Made by a program: the position numbers and the translations under genes | The notes under the pieces: generated by a model | What the model saw: the letters and a program-made list of their open reading frames with translations, nothing else | Database searches by the model: none | What the model was told of the DNA's origin: nothing | Origin: Anoxybacteroides rupiense | Lineage (GTDB): Bacteria; Bacillota; Bacilli; Bacillales; Anoxybacillaceae | DNA: 64,000 nucleotides | Assembly (NCBI RefSeq): GCF_014196195.1 | Contig: NZ_JACIDF010000003.1 | Location: 62,001-126,000, forward strand | Direction of reading: 5' to 3' | Shown here: positions 18,109 to 27,450 of the stretch, in pieces | Layout: each line of letters opens with the position of its first letter | Position numbering within the stretch: position 1 is the first letter of the stretch

Positions 18109-18406
18109 ATGAAAGTCTGTATGTGTCAATAATGGTTCCCGTGTAGGCGTCGATGAAAACTTCATACTGTTCATTCTCACGGCAAATGCCGCCTTTATAT
18201 ACTTTATAAACAAGCCCGTTTTTTTCGTATGTCTCTGGTTCGCTCTGAATCCACGAACCACTAATGGGAGCAGAGCGTTGAAAAGCGGCTTTCGCCAACG
18301 AGAGAGCCTTCTCTGAGGAAATGAATGTGCGTGCGCGCATGGCTTGGACAGCATAAGCAGCTGCGAATCCGGCAGCGGCGCCTGCGAAAAATGTTTTCCA
18401 TCTCAT
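18107..18406 (-). CDS. ytzB: YtzB-like small membrane-anchored PepSY protein
   Basis: 99 residues. Residues 5-20 form one hydrophobic segment (TFFAGAAAGFAAAYAVQ), probably a signal anchor. The rest looks like a PepSY domain: a helix with KALSLAKAAF, then GSWIQSEPETY and YEVFIDAYTGTIIDTY. PepSY domains sit outside the membrane and often inhibit peptidases. The length, the start and the position next to ytoP, which encodes an aminopeptidase, match YtzB of B. subtilis. The function is unknown. Confidence 0.8.
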   Translation of the reverse strand: MRWKTFFAGAAAGFAAAYAVQAMRARTFISSEKALSLAKAAFQRSAPISGSWIQSEPETYEKNGLVYKVYKGGICRENEQYEVFIDAYTGTIIDTYRLS

Positions 18407-18535
18407 TTTTTCCCCTCCTCAATCATGGTCTTTTATTTAGTATACCTGATTTTTCAAAAAAATGTGGGAAAAGTGGAAAGTATATGAGTTGTTCGCTAAA
18501 ATAAAAAGGACATAAGAAAAAGGGGTTAGGAACAT

Positions 18536-19609
18536 ATGAATGTAGAAACGCTTCAGCTGTTCAAAACATTAACAGAACTGCCGGGAGCACCGGGTAATGA
18601 GCGTTTTGTTCGGCAATTTATGAAAAAGGAACTACAGAAATATGCAGATGAAGTCGTACAAGATCGGCTTGGCGGTATTTTTGGTGTCAAACGCGGCGAT
18701 GTAAACGGGCCTATTGTCATGGTTGCTGGTCATATGGACGAAGTGGGATTTATGGTAACGGCTATTACTGCTAATGGAATGATCCGTTTTCAGCCGTTGG
18801 GCGGATGGTGGAACCAAGTACTGCTGGCACAACGGGTACAAATTATCACAGAGCATGGGCCAGTAATTGGTGTTATTGGATCTGTTCCGCCGCATTTGCT
18901 TGGAGAGGAACAGCGAAATAAACCAATGGATATCAAAAATATGCTTATTGATATCGGGGCGGATGATCGGAAGGATGCGGAACGCATGGGGATACGGCCG
19001 GGCCAGCAAATTGTGCCGATTTGTCCATTTACCCCAATGGAAAATCCGAAGAAAATTTTGGCGAAGGCTTGGGATAATCGATATGGCTGCGGGCTGGCCA
19101 TTGAGCTGTTAAAAGAATTAAACAATGAGGAATTGCCTAACGTTTTGTACTCTGGGGCAACCGTGCAAGAAGAGGTAGGAATGCGCGGTGCACAAACAGC
19201 AGCCCAAATGATTCAGCCGCATATCTTTTTCGCATTGGATGCCAGCCCGGCCAATGACATGACAGGAGATCGAAAGGAATTTGGGCATCTCGGAAAAGGG
19301 GCGCTTGTCCGCATCTATGATCGTTCGATGATTATGAGTCCGAGAATGCGCGAATTTGTTCTCGATACAGCTGAAACGCATCGCATTCCGTATCAGTTTT
19401 TTATTTCTCCGGGAGCTACAGATGCTGGGAGAGTACATATTGCCAACAGCGGCATTCCTTCAGCTGTTATTGGCATTTGTTCTCGTTATATTCATTCCCA
19501 TGCTTCCATTATTCATGTCGATGATTATGCCGCAGCTAAACAGCTATTAATAGAGTTAGTGAAACAATGTGATCAGTCGACAGTGGAGTCCATTCGTCAA
19601 GCAAACTGA
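18536..19609 (+). CDS. ytoP: M42 family glutamyl/leucyl aminopeptidase YtoP
   Basis: 357 residues. A cytosolic metallo-aminopeptidase of the M42 family, which forms dodecameric tetrahedral particles. Metal ligands are visible in [12 protein letters not shown] (near residue 66), [11 protein letters not shown] (near 180), the glutamate pair [12 protein letters not shown] (near 212) and ALDASPAND (near 234), with the last histidine in [10 protein letters not shown] (near 323). Full length. AAAAGGGGTTAGG upstream of the ATG is a fair ribosome site. The DUF84 gene follows after 47 bases. Confidence 0.9.
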   Translation: MNVETLQLFKTLTELPGAPGNERFVRQFMKKELQKYADEVVQDRLGGIFGVKRGDVNGPIVMVAGHMDEVGFMVTAITANGMIRFQPLGGWWNQVLLAQRVQIITEHGPVIGVIGSVPPHLLGEEQRNKPMDIKNMLIDIGADDRKDAERMGIRPGQQIVPICPFTPMENPKKILAKAWDNRYGCGLAIELLKELNNEELPNVLYSGATVQEEVGMRGAQTAAQMIQPHIFFALDASPANDMTGDRKEFGHLGKGALVRIYDRSMIMSPRMREFVLDTAETHRIPYQFFISPGATDAGRVHIANSGIPSAVIGICSRYIHSHASIIHVDDYAAAKQLLIELVKQCDQSTVESIRQAN

Positions 19610-19656
19610 GGGGGAGTCTTCATGAGGCTTCTCTTTTTCCGTGAAAGGGGGATGAC

Positions 19657-20196
19657 ATGATGAGAATTGCCGTCGGTACAACGAATCAAGCAAAGGTAGC
19701 CGCTGTCGAAGCTATTTTTTTCAATGAGCGCCATGTAATTGTACCAACAAAGGTTGATTCTGCTGTAGCTGCCCAACCTTTTTCTGATGAAGAAACAAGA
19801 GCAGGGGCGATCAATCGGGCGAAGCATGCACTTGAGAAAGAGAAGGCAGATATCGCCATTGGTCTTGAAGGAGGAGTTGTTGAGGCGGATAGCCAATTGT
19901 GGGTGTGCAATTGGGGGGCTTTAGTTGATCGGAATGGCATGGTTGTTTCCGCTGGGGGAGCACGCATTCCTTTGCCGCTGGAGGTGGCAGAAGGAGTATG
20001 GAGCGGCCGTGAGCTTGGCGAGGTGATGGAAGCCTATACTGGTCAGCAAAATATCCGCCAAAAAGAAGGGGCCATCGGTATTTTTACACATGGCTACGTG
20101 AATCGGACCGAAATGTTTAGCCATATTGTTAAATTGTTGAGAGGACAGTATGAGTTTTGGACGAAAAATGGAGTAATAAAGGAGGAGAAATCATGA
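19657..20196 (+). CDS. DUF84/YjjX-type inosine/xanthosine triphosphatase
   Basis: 179 residues. The start MRIAVGTTNQAKVAAVEAIF and the motif FSDEETRAGAINRAKHAL (near residue 47), then IGLEGGVV (near 69), are those of the DUF84/YjjX family. These are house-cleaning NTPases that hydrolyse non-canonical purine nucleotides such as ITP and XTP. Two ATGs (19657 and 19660) are equally plausible behind AAAGGGGG. The 3' end overlaps the start of ytpP by four bases, so the two are coupled. Confidence 0.8.
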   Translation: MMRIAVGTTNQAKVAAVEAIFFNERHVIVPTKVDSAVAAQPFSDEETRAGAINRAKHALEKEKADIAIGLEGGVVEADSQLWVCNWGALVDRNGMVVSAGGARIPLPLEVAEGVWSGRELGEVMEAYTGQQNIRQKEGAIGIFTHGYVNRTEMFSHIVKLLRGQYEFWTKNGVIKEEKS

Positions 20197-20507
20197 ATAC
20201 GGTTAAAACAGCTAAAGAATACCAAACAATCAAACAGGAAAAGAAGGCTATTTTCGTTTTTTCAGCAGAATGGTGCCCTGATTGCCGATTTATCGAACCG
20301 TTTTTGCCGGAAATTGAACAACAGTTTTCTGACTACGAATTTTATTATATTGATCGTGACCAGCTTTTAGATGTGTGTACCGATGAAAATATTTTTGGCA
20401 TTCCAAGCTTTGTCGCTTACGATCGTGGAAAGGAACTTGGACGGTTTGTCAGCAAGGATAGAAAGACAAAAGAGGAAATTGAGCAATTCATTCAAGGATT
20501 GCAGTGA
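20193..20507 (+). CDS. ytpP: Thioredoxin-like protein YtpP
   Basis: 104 residues with a thioredoxin fold. The active site AEWCPDCRFIEPF near residues 26-36 gives a CPDC motif instead of the classical CGPC. The cis-proline region IFGIPSFVAY follows near 73. It is probably a cytosolic thiol-disulfide reductase with unknown partners. The ATG at 20193 is the start because the near-perfect AAAGGAGGAGAA lies just upstream. First of the ytpP-ytpQ-ytpR cluster. Confidence 0.88.
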   Translation: MNTVKTAKEYQTIKQEKKAIFVFSAEWCPDCRFIEPFLPEIEQQFSDYEFYYIDRDQLLDVCTDENIFGIPSFVAYDRGKELGRFVSKDRKTKEEIEQFIQGLQ

Positions 20508-20518
20508 AGGAGCCCTAA

Positions 20519-21322
20519 ATGCAAATGGATAGTAAAAAAATGGCGAAAGAAATTGAAAAACGGCTAGCGCGTGAAGATTGGACATTTCAGTTTGACAGCA
20601 AAAAGGATACGCTTCGCATTGAAGACTCGCAAACCAAGAAAGGTGTCACCGTTTCGTTGCCAGGCATTATTGCGAAATGGCAGGAAAAGCAGGAGGAAGC
20701 GCTTCAGGAGGTTGTCTATTATATTGAACAAGCGCTCCATACAATGCATGAAGCCCATACGCTGTCGGGGAAAGAAAAGGACATTTATCCGGTAATCCGT
20801 TCTACCTCGTTTCCTACAGAAACAAAAGACGGGATTCCGCTGATTTACGAGGAGCATACGGCTGAAACACGGATCTACTACGCGCTCGATTTAGGAAACA
20901 CGTATCGTCTGATTGACAAAACGCTGATTGAGCAGGAAAATTGGGATGTCCATCAAATCAAGGAGATTGCCCGCTTTAACATCCGTTCTTTAGAGACTCC
21001 TGTCAAAGAAGATGAAGTGGCAGGAAATCGTTTTTATTTTGTGAACACAAACGATGGCTATGATGCGAGCCGAATTTTAAACGATCGTTTTTTAGAAGAA
21101 ATGGCCCAAAAAATCACCGGAACGATGGTGCTGGCTGTGCCTCATCAAGACGTTTTGGTGGTTGCCGACATCCAAAACGAAACAGGATATGATGTGCTTG
21201 CCCAGCTGACAATGAGCTTTTTTGCAAGCGGCCATGTGCCGGTAACCGCTCTATCATTTTTATATGAAAATGGCGAATTGGAACCAGTTTTTATATTAGG
21301 AAAAAATAAGGGAAAACAGTAG
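20519..21322 (+). CDS. ytpQ: YtpQ, DUF1444 family protein
   Basis: 267 residues with no signal peptide or membrane segment. The sequence ([17 protein letters not shown] at the start, later [21 protein letters not shown]) is that of the conserved Bacillales DUF1444 family, whose function is unknown. It starts 11 bases after ytpP and is followed by ytpR after 23 bases. I see no catalytic motif that I can name. Confidence 0.85.
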   Translation: MQMDSKKMAKEIEKRLAREDWTFQFDSKKDTLRIEDSQTKKGVTVSLPGIIAKWQEKQEEALQEVVYYIEQALHTMHEAHTLSGKEKDIYPVIRSTSFPTETKDGIPLIYEEHTAETRIYYALDLGNTYRLIDKTLIEQENWDVHQIKEIARFNIRSLETPVKEDEVAGNRFYFVNTNDGYDASRILNDRFLEEMAQKITGTMVLAVPHQDVLVVADIQNETGYDVLAQLTMSFFASGHVPVTALSFLYENGELEPVFILGKNKGKQ

Positions 21323-21345
21323 TCGGAAAGAAAGGAAGAGGTGCA

Positions 21346-21951
21346 ATGAACGTATTTTATAATCGAGAAGGCATTGGCGATGTGTTGCTTATTTCTTTAA
21401 GGACGATGAACCCAGAAAGCCGCGCATTTGAAAAAAAGGGCGATATTGTTCGCATCTTTGACGAAACGACGAACGAAACAGTAGGATACAATATTTTTAA
21501 CGTTTCTCACCATTACTCTTTTGAAGAAAATGCAGCGGTGGAGGTAGACGAGCAGTTAATTGAGGCCATCAATGAGCTTTTAGAGAAAAATGGCTTTACG
21601 GAATTCATTGAAGCTGATTTTTCACCCAAATTTGTTGTCGGATATGTGAAAGAAAAACAAAAACATCCTAATGCGGATAAATTAAGCGTATGCCAAGTGG
21701 ATGTTGGCTCAGAAGTGCTACAAATTGTTTGCGGAGCACCGAATGTGGATGCTGGGCAAAAGGTGGTAGTAGCTAAAATTGGCGCGGTTATGCCGAGCGG
21801 CCTTGTCATTAAAGAAGCTGAATTGCGCGGTGTCCCTTCTTACGGAATGATTTGTTCCGCCCGCGAGCTTGAATTGCCAAACGCTCCGCAAGAAAAAGGG
21901 ATTTTAGTTTTGTCTGATGATTATCAAGTTGGACAAGCTTTTACAAAATAA
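21346..21951 (+). CDS. ytpR: YtpR, tRNA-binding EMAP/CsaA-like domain protein
   Basis: 201 residues. Residues 1-90 form an N-terminal domain specific to the YtpR family. Residues 92-200 form an OB-fold tRNA-binding domain like that at the N-terminus of the PheRS beta chain, with [40 protein letters not shown] and [12 protein letters not shown]. It probably binds tRNA or another structured RNA without being a synthetase itself. Good ribosome site (GAAAGGAAGAGG). Last gene of the operon; a strong terminator lies at 22163. Confidence 0.9.
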   Translation: MNVFYNREGIGDVLLISLRTMNPESRAFEKKGDIVRIFDETTNETVGYNIFNVSHHYSFEENAAVEVDEQLIEAINELLEKNGFTEFIEADFSPKFVVGYVKEKQKHPNADKLSVCQVDVGSEVLQIVCGAPNVDAGQKVVVAKIGAVMPSGLVIKEAELRGVPSYGMICSARELELPNAPQEKGILVLSDDYQVGQAFTK

Positions 21952-21972
21952 TGTTATTTAACATTTATCTGA

Positions 21973-22155
21973 AAGAAGTTTTCCACTTCTAAGTTTTGCG
22001 AAGCTGAACGACAATGGGAGATGAATTTCGGTCGGCGATCGCCAACGGATAGGATCCTCTATCGTTCAAACGGACCCCTTCGGAACGAAGGAAAGCGAAC
22101 ATGCACAAGTCGCTTGAAGTTCCCACCTTTAAGCGAAGCATCGGTGGAGGGCAGT
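21973..22155. mobile_element. ORF-less structured element, long form (possible IS200/IS605-type derivative)
   Basis: An insert of about 185 bases with no ORF but several hairpins: AGAAGT/ACTTCT at 21974-21990, the palindrome GGCGATCGCC at 22034-22043, a GATAG/CTATC stem around GGATCC at 22048-22063, and CCACC/GGTGG at 22123-22147. Its left hairpin matches 53891-53910 at 17 of 20 bases, and its right hairpin resembles 53911-53932, so the two loci hold long and short forms of one element. Subterminal hairpins plus structured interior recall ORF-less derivatives of IS200/IS605 (TnpB-type) elements and their guide RNAs. This identity is inference. Confidence 0.45.
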
Positions 22156-22162
22156 TTATTTC

Positions 22163-22197
22163 AGTCACTAGGCATCCTTCTAGTGACTTTTTTTTTA
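22163..22197 (+). terminator. Terminator of the ytpPQR operon
   Basis: AGTCACTAG (22163-22171) pairs perfectly with CTAGTGACT (22180-22188), followed by a long T-run. Confidence 0.9.
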
Positions 22198-22247
22198 TAA
22201 TTGGTAAAATAGAGAGTTGAAAAGAGAATAGAAAGAGTGAATTCTAG

Positions 22248-24488
22248 ATGAAATGGTTAAAACGGCTTGTTCGTTATTTGTTGCAGGAAGAGGATAGGCA
22301 GCCGCCGATTGAGCGGAAAGAACAGCCCATCGAGAAAACAGCTGCTGAACTCGATGTGAAAGTGACTTATCAGTATCCAACTGGAAAGTTTCGGTTTCCG
22401 TTGATTCCTGATGAAGCGTCAACGCGTCGTAAAAGAAGCAGCAAAACGTATGATGAAGCAGAAGAAAGACAAGAAAGAAGGGAAAAGCCGAGAAGGGAAC
22501 CTGAAAGTCCTGCGATGGAAAAGCGTCCTTTCCGACCTTCAGAAGTACCTTCGCCGATTTACGGTTATAAAGGACGGCCGCAGCCAATGCAGCCGGAAAA
22601 GCGGGATAGTGAGACGGAACTCCCTGAGGAGAAGCAGGATTCGCTTTTGAGCCATCATCTGGACCTCCCTATTACATACATCATGGATCTACCTGATGAA
22701 AAAGAGCATGGAAGCGAGAAAGAAGAGGAGCCGATCGGACATCAGCCGTCGCTTGGGGAATCATTAGCTTTAAGCGATGAAGAGGAGGCACAGCCCTCTG
22801 CTATTGAAGAAGTGGCGGATAGTGAGGAGGAACAGCTTCTTGATGTTCGCCCATCAGAGGAGCAAGACGGGAGACCGTCAGAAGAGGAGAAGAAAGCGAA
22901 GACAGAGGAGCAAAATGCGGAAGCGTCTTTATCGAACGAACCACAAGAAAAACAAGCGCCGACACAGCGCCCGTCTTCTCGCATTCCGTATAATGTCATG
23001 ATGCTCAAGCAAGATCGGGAAAAATGGGAGGCGCGAAAAAAAGAGAAAAAACAAGGGGAACCCGCTTACCGTTTTCCACAGCTTGAATTGCTGCAGCCCC
23101 CGTTGGAGCAAAAAGAGAATGATAAAGAATGGATGGATCATCAATGTGCCCAGCTTAATGAGACGTTTGCCAATTTCAATGTGGGAGCCAAAGTGGTTCA
23201 TGTAGCTCAAGGGCCGACCGTAACAAGATTTGAAGTGCAGCCGGCACCGGGGGTGAAGGTGAACAAAATTACAAGCTTATCCGATGATATTAAACTAAGT
23301 CTAGCAGCAAAAGATATTCGCATCGAAGCGCCGATTCCTGGAAAAAGCACGATTGGGATTGAAGTGCCGAACGCTCAAAGCCGTCCAGTATTGATCCGTG
23401 AAATTTTGCAAAGTGAAGCTTTTAGAGCAAGTTCTTCGCCACTGACGGTTGCGCTCGGCCTGGATTTATCGGGGATGCCAATGGTGACAGACTTAAAGAA
23501 AATGCCGCATGGGTTAATTGCCGGGGCAACGGGTTCAGGAAAAAGCGTCTGCATCAATGCCATGCTTGTCAGTTTGCTTTATAAAGCGGCGCCTCATGAA
23601 GTAAAATTATTATTAATTGATCCAAAAATGGTGGAGCTCGCTCCATATAATGACATCCCGCATCTTGTCAGTCCGGTGGTGACCGATGTCAAAGCAGCGA
23701 CAGGGGCATTAAAGTGGGCAGTTGAAGAAATGGAGCGGCGGTACAGCTTGTTTGCTCACACTGGAGTAAGGGATATTCAAAAATATAACGAGCTGGTGAG
23801 AAGAGAGCAGACACCAGAGCACCATCTTCCGTATATCGTCATTATCATTGATGAGCTAGCAGATTTAATGATGGTTGCCCCAACAGATGTCGAGGAAGCC
23901 ATTTGCCGGATTGCCCAAAAAGCGAGAGCATGCGGAATCCATTTAATCGTGGCGACACAGCGCCCATCTGTTGATGTCATTACAGGCTTAATTAAAGCAA
24001 ACATTCCGACAAGAATCGCCTTTTCTGTTTCTTCTCAAGTCGATTCCCGGACCATCATTGATACAAACGGGGCCGAAAAGTTGCTTGGACGTGGCGATAT
24101 GCTGTTTTTAGAGAATGGAACATCGAAAACGGTGCGCATACAAGGAAATTTTGTGTCCGATGAGGAGATCGAGCGAGTGGTGTCCCATGTGAAGCAGCAA
24201 ATGTCCCCAGCTTATTTATTCGAACAGGATGACTTTTTAAAACAGGCGTCTTTATCAAACGAAGAGGATGAACTGTTTTATGAAGCATGCGAATTTGTTG
24301 TACAGCAAGGAGGAGCGTCTACCTCAAGCTTGCAGCGCCGTTTCCGCATCGGTTATAACCGCGCGGCGCGACTGATGGAGATGATGGAGGAGCAGGGAAT
24401 CATTTCGGAGGCGCGAGGCAGTAAGCCGCGTGATGTATTGATTACGGAAGAAGAGTTGGCTCATTTGCAAGAAGGTCATATGATATGA
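22248..24488 (+). CDS. sftA: DNA translocase SftA (FtsK/SpoIIIE family)
   Basis: 746 residues. A soluble FtsK-type motor that moves chromosomal DNA away from the closing division septum. The first 260 residues are a very charged, low-complexity linker (E/K/R/P-rich). The alpha/beta motor follows, with Walker A GATGSGKS near residue 426, Walker [14 protein letters not shown] near 533, and [12 protein letters not shown] near 568. The C-terminal gamma winged-helix (residues about 670-735, [20 protein letters not shown]) recognises SRS/KOPS-like DNA. There is no N-terminal membrane domain, which separates it from SpoIIIE. B. subtilis SftA is about 200 residues longer, so the linker is short here. 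The ribosome site is weak. Confidence 0.92.
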   Translation: MKWLKRLVRYLLQEEDRQPPIERKEQPIEKTAAELDVKVTYQYPTGKFRFPLIPDEASTRRKRSSKTYDEAEERQERREKPRREPESPAMEKRPFRPSEVPSPIYGYKGRPQPMQPEKRDSETELPEEKQDSLLSHHLDLPITYIMDLPDEKEHGSEKEEEPIGHQPSLGESLALSDEEEAQPSAIEEVADSEEEQLLDVRPSEEQDGRPSEEEKKAKTEEQNAEASLSNEPQEKQAPTQRPSSRIPYNVMMLKQDREKWEARKKEKKQGEPAYRFPQLELLQPPLEQKENDKEWMDHQCAQLNETFANFNVGAKVVHVAQGPTVTRFEVQPAPGVKVNKITSLSDDIKLSLAAKDIRIEAPIPGKSTIGIEVPNAQSRPVLIREILQSEAFRASSSPLTVALGLDLSGMPMVTDLKKMPHGLIAGATGSGKSVCINAMLVSLLYKAAPHEVKLLLIDPKMVELAPYNDIPHLVSPVVTDVKAATGALKWAVEEMERRYSLFAHTGVRDIQKYNELVRREQTPEHHLPYIVIIIDELADLMMVAPTDVEEAICRIAQKARACGIHLIVATQRPSVDVITGLIKANIPTRIAFSVSSQVDSRTIIDTNGAEKLLGRGDMLFLENGTSKTVRIQGNFVSDEEIERVVSHVKQQMSPAYLFEQDDFLKQASLSNEEDELFYEACEFVVQQGGASTSSLQRRFRIGYNRAARLMEMMEEQGIISEARGSKPRDVLITEEELAHLQEGHMI

Positions 24489-24534
24489 TTGACTATATAG
24501 CAGATGGATTTTCTGACAGCGCTCATGCGAAGCA

Positions 24535-24582
24535 GTAAGGAAAGGGGGATTTTCCCTTTTCCTTACGGGGTGTCAGTTTTTC
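24535..24582. terminator. Terminator-like hairpin after sftA
   Basis: GTAAGGAAAGGG (24535-24546) pairs with CCCTTTTCCTTAC (24554-24566) with one bulged T. TTTTT follows a few bases later. Confidence 0.55.
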
Positions 24583-24655
24583 TATTGGTGTTCGTATCAT
24601 GGTGTGACATAATTCATATCGGCTATATAAATTAGAGCAGGCGAGGGAGCAGAAT

Positions 24656-25753
24656 ATGAAGGAAATTGAATTGAAATTACAGGGAAAAATTAAGAGATTA
24701 ACCAACCAGACATTCAAGTTTGATGAGCGTATTCGCGATGGCTGGTTTTCCGCTGTATATTTTTTGAAAACGAGGGAAATCGTGCGCGAATTTTGCCCAG
24801 ATAACATCGTCACCATGCAATTTTTCCAAAAAGAGCATGCGGTGCTATGCGGCACGGATGAAGTGATTGCACTCGTTAAAACTTTTGCCGATGAGCCGGA
24901 AAAATTAGAAATTTACTCGCTAAAAGACGGAGACAAAATAAGTCCGTTTGAAACGGTGCTCACCATTACGGGGCCTTATCAAAATTTTGGCTATCTGGAA
25001 GGGATTATTGACGGTATTTTGGCGCGCCGCACATCGGTAGCGACAAACGTATATAACGTTGTAAAAGCGGCTGCGCTTTCTGGAGTGCAAAAACCGATTA
25101 TTTTTATGGGGGATCGTGATGACCATTATACGCAACAAGCTGGCGATGGTTATGCCGCTTTTATCGGCGGTTCTACGGCCCAAGCGACTCATGCGATGAA
25201 TGAATGGTGGGGCAAGCAAGGGATGGGAACGATGCCTCATGCGCTGATTCAATTGTTTGATGGGGATGTCGTAGCGGCCGCGAAAGCGTATTATGCGAAG
25301 TATCCAGAGGACGATTTAGTTGTTCTTGTCGATTATAATAATGACTGTATTACAGATGCGCTTCGTGTAGCTAGGGAATTTGGCGATAAATTAAAAGGAG
25401 TGCGTGTCGATACATCACGTACGATGATCGATCAATATTTTATCCGTCATCCGGAAGTGCTGGGGACGTTCGATCCGCGCGGGGTGAATCCTCCGCTTAT
25501 TTTTGCGCTGCGGGAAGCATTGGACCGCGAAGGATTTGAACATGTTAAAATTGTGGTAAGCGGCGGATTTAATGAACAACGCATTATCGAATTTGAACAA
25601 CAGGGGGTTCCTGTTGATATGTATGGAGTAGGGAGCAGCCTGTTAAAAATTCATATTGGCTTTACAGGAGATAACGTACTGTTAAACGGCAAGCATCAAG
25701 CTAAGGCAGGGCGGCGATATCGCCCCAATCCTCGTTTAGAAAAAGTAGAGTAA
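24656..25753 (+). CDS. Nicotinate phosphoribosyltransferase-like enzyme
   Basis: 365 residues of the NAPRTase fold, related to quinolinate phosphoribosyltransferase. Recognisable blocks are FCPDNIVTMQFFQ, EGIIDGILARRTSVATN (near residue 115), GVRVDTSRT (near 250), IVVSGGFNEQRIIEF (near 300) and GVGSSL (near 323). The family couples nicotinate and PRPP to nicotinate mononucleotide for NAD salvage. This short version is not the 490-residue YueK/PncB type, so the exact substrate should be treated as likely rather than certain. Flanked by terminators on both sides, hence probably a single-gene unit. Confidence 0.8.
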   Translation: MKEIELKLQGKIKRLTNQTFKFDERIRDGWFSAVYFLKTREIVREFCPDNIVTMQFFQKEHAVLCGTDEVIALVKTFADEPEKLEIYSLKDGDKISPFETVLTITGPYQNFGYLEGIIDGILARRTSVATNVYNVVKAAALSGVQKPIIFMGDRDDHYTQQAGDGYAAFIGGSTAQATHAMNEWWGKQGMGTMPHALIQLFDGDVVAAAKAYYAKYPEDDLVVLVDYNNDCITDALRVAREFGDKLKGVRVDTSRTMIDQYFIRHPEVLGTFDPRGVNPPLIFALREALDREGFEHVKIVVSGGFNEQRIIEFEQQGVPVDMYGVGSSLLKIHIGFTGDNVLLNGKHQAKAGRRYRPNPRLEKVE

Positions 25754-25777
25754 AGGCAATACAATATAGGAAAGCGG

Positions 25778-25820
25778 GGAAAACTGATAGAGAGAGGACT
25801 ACTATCAGTTTTCCTTTTTC
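25778..25820 (+). terminator. Terminator of the nicotinate phosphoribosyltransferase-like gene
   Basis: A perfect 13-bp stem, GGAAAACTGATAG (25778-25790) with CTATCAGTTTTCC (25802-25814), followed by TTTTTC. Confidence 0.9.
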
Positions 25821-25935
25821 ATCATAGTCTTTGACGAAAAACAGTGATATAATGATGAAATGTGAGAATACATATAGCAGGCAAATGACAAATCTATAGG
25901 AGCATCATATACTGTGTTACAGAGGAAAGTGTCGC

Positions 25936-26018
25936 TTGATTCTGCAAAGGAGATGAGCAGAATCAAACAGCGATCATGCTCGAACCAGACCAATCGGTTC
26001 CGTATTGAGCCGATTTTT
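25936..26018 (+). promoter_or_regulatory. Two-hairpin leader upstream of murC
   Basis: Hairpin 1 is a perfect 10-bp stem, TTGATTCTGC (25936-25945) with GCAGAATCAA (25957-25966). Its loop is the ribosome-site-like AAAGGAGATGA. Hairpin 2, AATCGGTTC (25992-26000) with GAGCCGATT (26007-26015), is followed by TTT and looks like a weak intrinsic terminator. CAATCG in its left arm could instead pair with CGATTG at 26041-26046, next to the murC ribosome site. This suggests a switchable leader, but no known riboswitch class is recognised. Confidence 0.35.
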
Positions 26019-26061
26019 ATGGCGTAAAGGTTCAGACAGACGATTGTTGGAGGTCTTCGAT

Positions 26062-27363
26062 ATGACTGTTTACCATTTCGTGGGCATTAAAGGAACAGGA
26101 ATGAGCGCGTTAGCACAAATTCTTCATGATATGAAGTATATTGTTCAAGGATCAGATGTTGAAAAGCGTTTTTTTACACAAAGAGCGCTAGAAGAGCGGG
26201 GAATTCCCATTTTTCCGTTTAGCAGGGAGAACATTCGCCCTGGCTGTACAGTGATTGCTGGAAATGCATTTGCGGATACGCATGAAGAAATTCAAGCGGC
26301 ACATGAATTAGGGGTTCCTGTTATTCGTTATCATCGATTTTTGGGCGATTTTTTGCAAAAATTCACAAGTGTTGCCGTGACAGGAGCACATGGGAAAACA
26401 TCGACGACAGGGCTGTTGGCTCATGTGATGCAAGGAGCGAAACCGACCTCGTATTTAATTGGGGATGGAACTGGAAAAGGAGTAGAAGGAAGCCAATATT
26501 TTGTGTTTGAAGCTTGCGAATATCGGCGTCACTTTTTATCGTATTTCCCTGATTATGCGATTATGACGAACATTGACTTTGATCATCCAGATTATTTTGC
26601 GAATATTGATGATGTATTTGCCGCTTTTCAGGAGATGGCGATGCAGGTGAAAAAGGGGATTATTGCATGCGGGGATGACGAGTATTTGCAAAAAATTCAA
26701 GCGAAGGTCCCGGTTTTGTTTTATGGCTTTGGCGATGACAACGATTTTCAGGCGCGCAATATCGTGAAAACGACAGAAGGAACTTCGTTTGATGTATTTG
26801 TTCGCAATACGTTTTTTGCTTCATTTGAAATCCCGCGTTTTGGCGATCATAATGTGCTCAATGCGTTGGCGGTCATTGCCCTTTGCCATTATGAAGAAAT
26901 TGATGTGCGCATTATTCAAGAACGTTTAAAAACGTTCCAAGGAGTGAAGCGGCGGTTTAGTGAAAAAGAGATCGGCGATCAAATTTTGATTGACGACTAT
27001 GCTCATCATCCGCGAGAAATTGTGGCAACGCTTGATGCGGCAAGACAAAAATATCCGAATCGTGAAATTGTTGCGATCTTTCAGCCACACACCTATACAA
27101 GAACGCAAACCTTTTTGCAAGAGTTTGCTGAGAGCCTTCAGCAAGCGGATCAGGTGTATTTGTGCGATATTTTTGGTTCTGCCCGTGAGCATCAGGGACA
27201 GCTGTCGATTTATGATTTGCAAGCGAAAATTCCACATGCTCGCCTGATTACAGAAGACGATACATCGGTATTAAAGCAGCATGCGCATGCGGTGCTGGTA
27301 TTTATGGGAGCCGGAGATATTCAAAAGTTTCAAGAGGCATATGAGCAAACCGTTCATTCATAG
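26062..27363 (+). CDS. murC: UDP-N-acetylmuramate--L-alanine ligase MurC
   Basis: 433 residues. Adds L-alanine to UDP-MurNAc in cytoplasmic peptidoglycan precursor synthesis. The N-terminal nucleotide-binding motif is [15 protein letters not shown]; the ATP P-loop [11 protein letters not shown] lies near residue 108. Central-domain residues appear in [10 protein letters not shown] and [11 protein letters not shown]. The C-terminal Mur ligase motif [10 protein letters not shown] is near residue 313. I chose the ATG at 26062 (TGGAGGTC ahead) rather than 26005, because the extra N-terminal residues lie before the conserved start. A long leader with two hairpins precedes it. Confidence 0.95.
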   Translation: MTVYHFVGIKGTGMSALAQILHDMKYIVQGSDVEKRFFTQRALEERGIPIFPFSRENIRPGCTVIAGNAFADTHEEIQAAHELGVPVIRYHRFLGDFLQKFTSVAVTGAHGKTSTTGLLAHVMQGAKPTSYLIGDGTGKGVEGSQYFVFEACEYRRHFLSYFPDYAIMTNIDFDHPDYFANIDDVFAAFQEMAMQVKKGIIACGDDEYLQKIQAKVPVLFYGFGDDNDFQARNIVKTTEGTSFDVFVRNTFFASFEIPRFGDHNVLNALAVIALCHYEEIDVRIIQERLKTFQGVKRRFSEKEIGDQILIDDYAHHPREIVATLDAARQKYPNREIVAIFQPHTYTRTQTFLQEFAESLQQADQVYLCDIFGSAREHQGQLSIYDLQAKIPHARLITEDDTSVLKQHAHAVLVFMGAGDIQKFQEAYEQTVHS

Positions 27364-27392
27364 CACCGAGAGCTCATTCTAGGTGCTTTTCT
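27362..27392 (+). terminator. Terminator of murC
   Basis: AGCACC (27362-27367) pairs with GGTGCT (27382-27387), followed by TTTC. Confidence 0.6.
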
Positions 27393-27410
27393 TCTGCTTG
27401 AAGAAGAGGG

Positions 27411-27440
27411 GAGCCGATTCATTCAATGAATCGGCTCTTT
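27411..27440. terminator. Second hairpin between murC and the M29 aminopeptidase gene
   Basis: A perfect 12-bp palindromic stem, GAGCCGATTCAT with ATGAATCGGCTC, spans 27411-27437 and is followed by TTTG on the plus strand. It lies between two converging genes and probably insulates both. Confidence 0.7.
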
Positions 27441-27450
27441 GTATTACACC

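Noticed and set aside
25953-26027. 24-codon upstream ORF in the murC leader
   Set aside because: The AAAGGAG directly abuts the ATG, leaving no spacing for initiation. The sequence is better explained as a hairpin loop.
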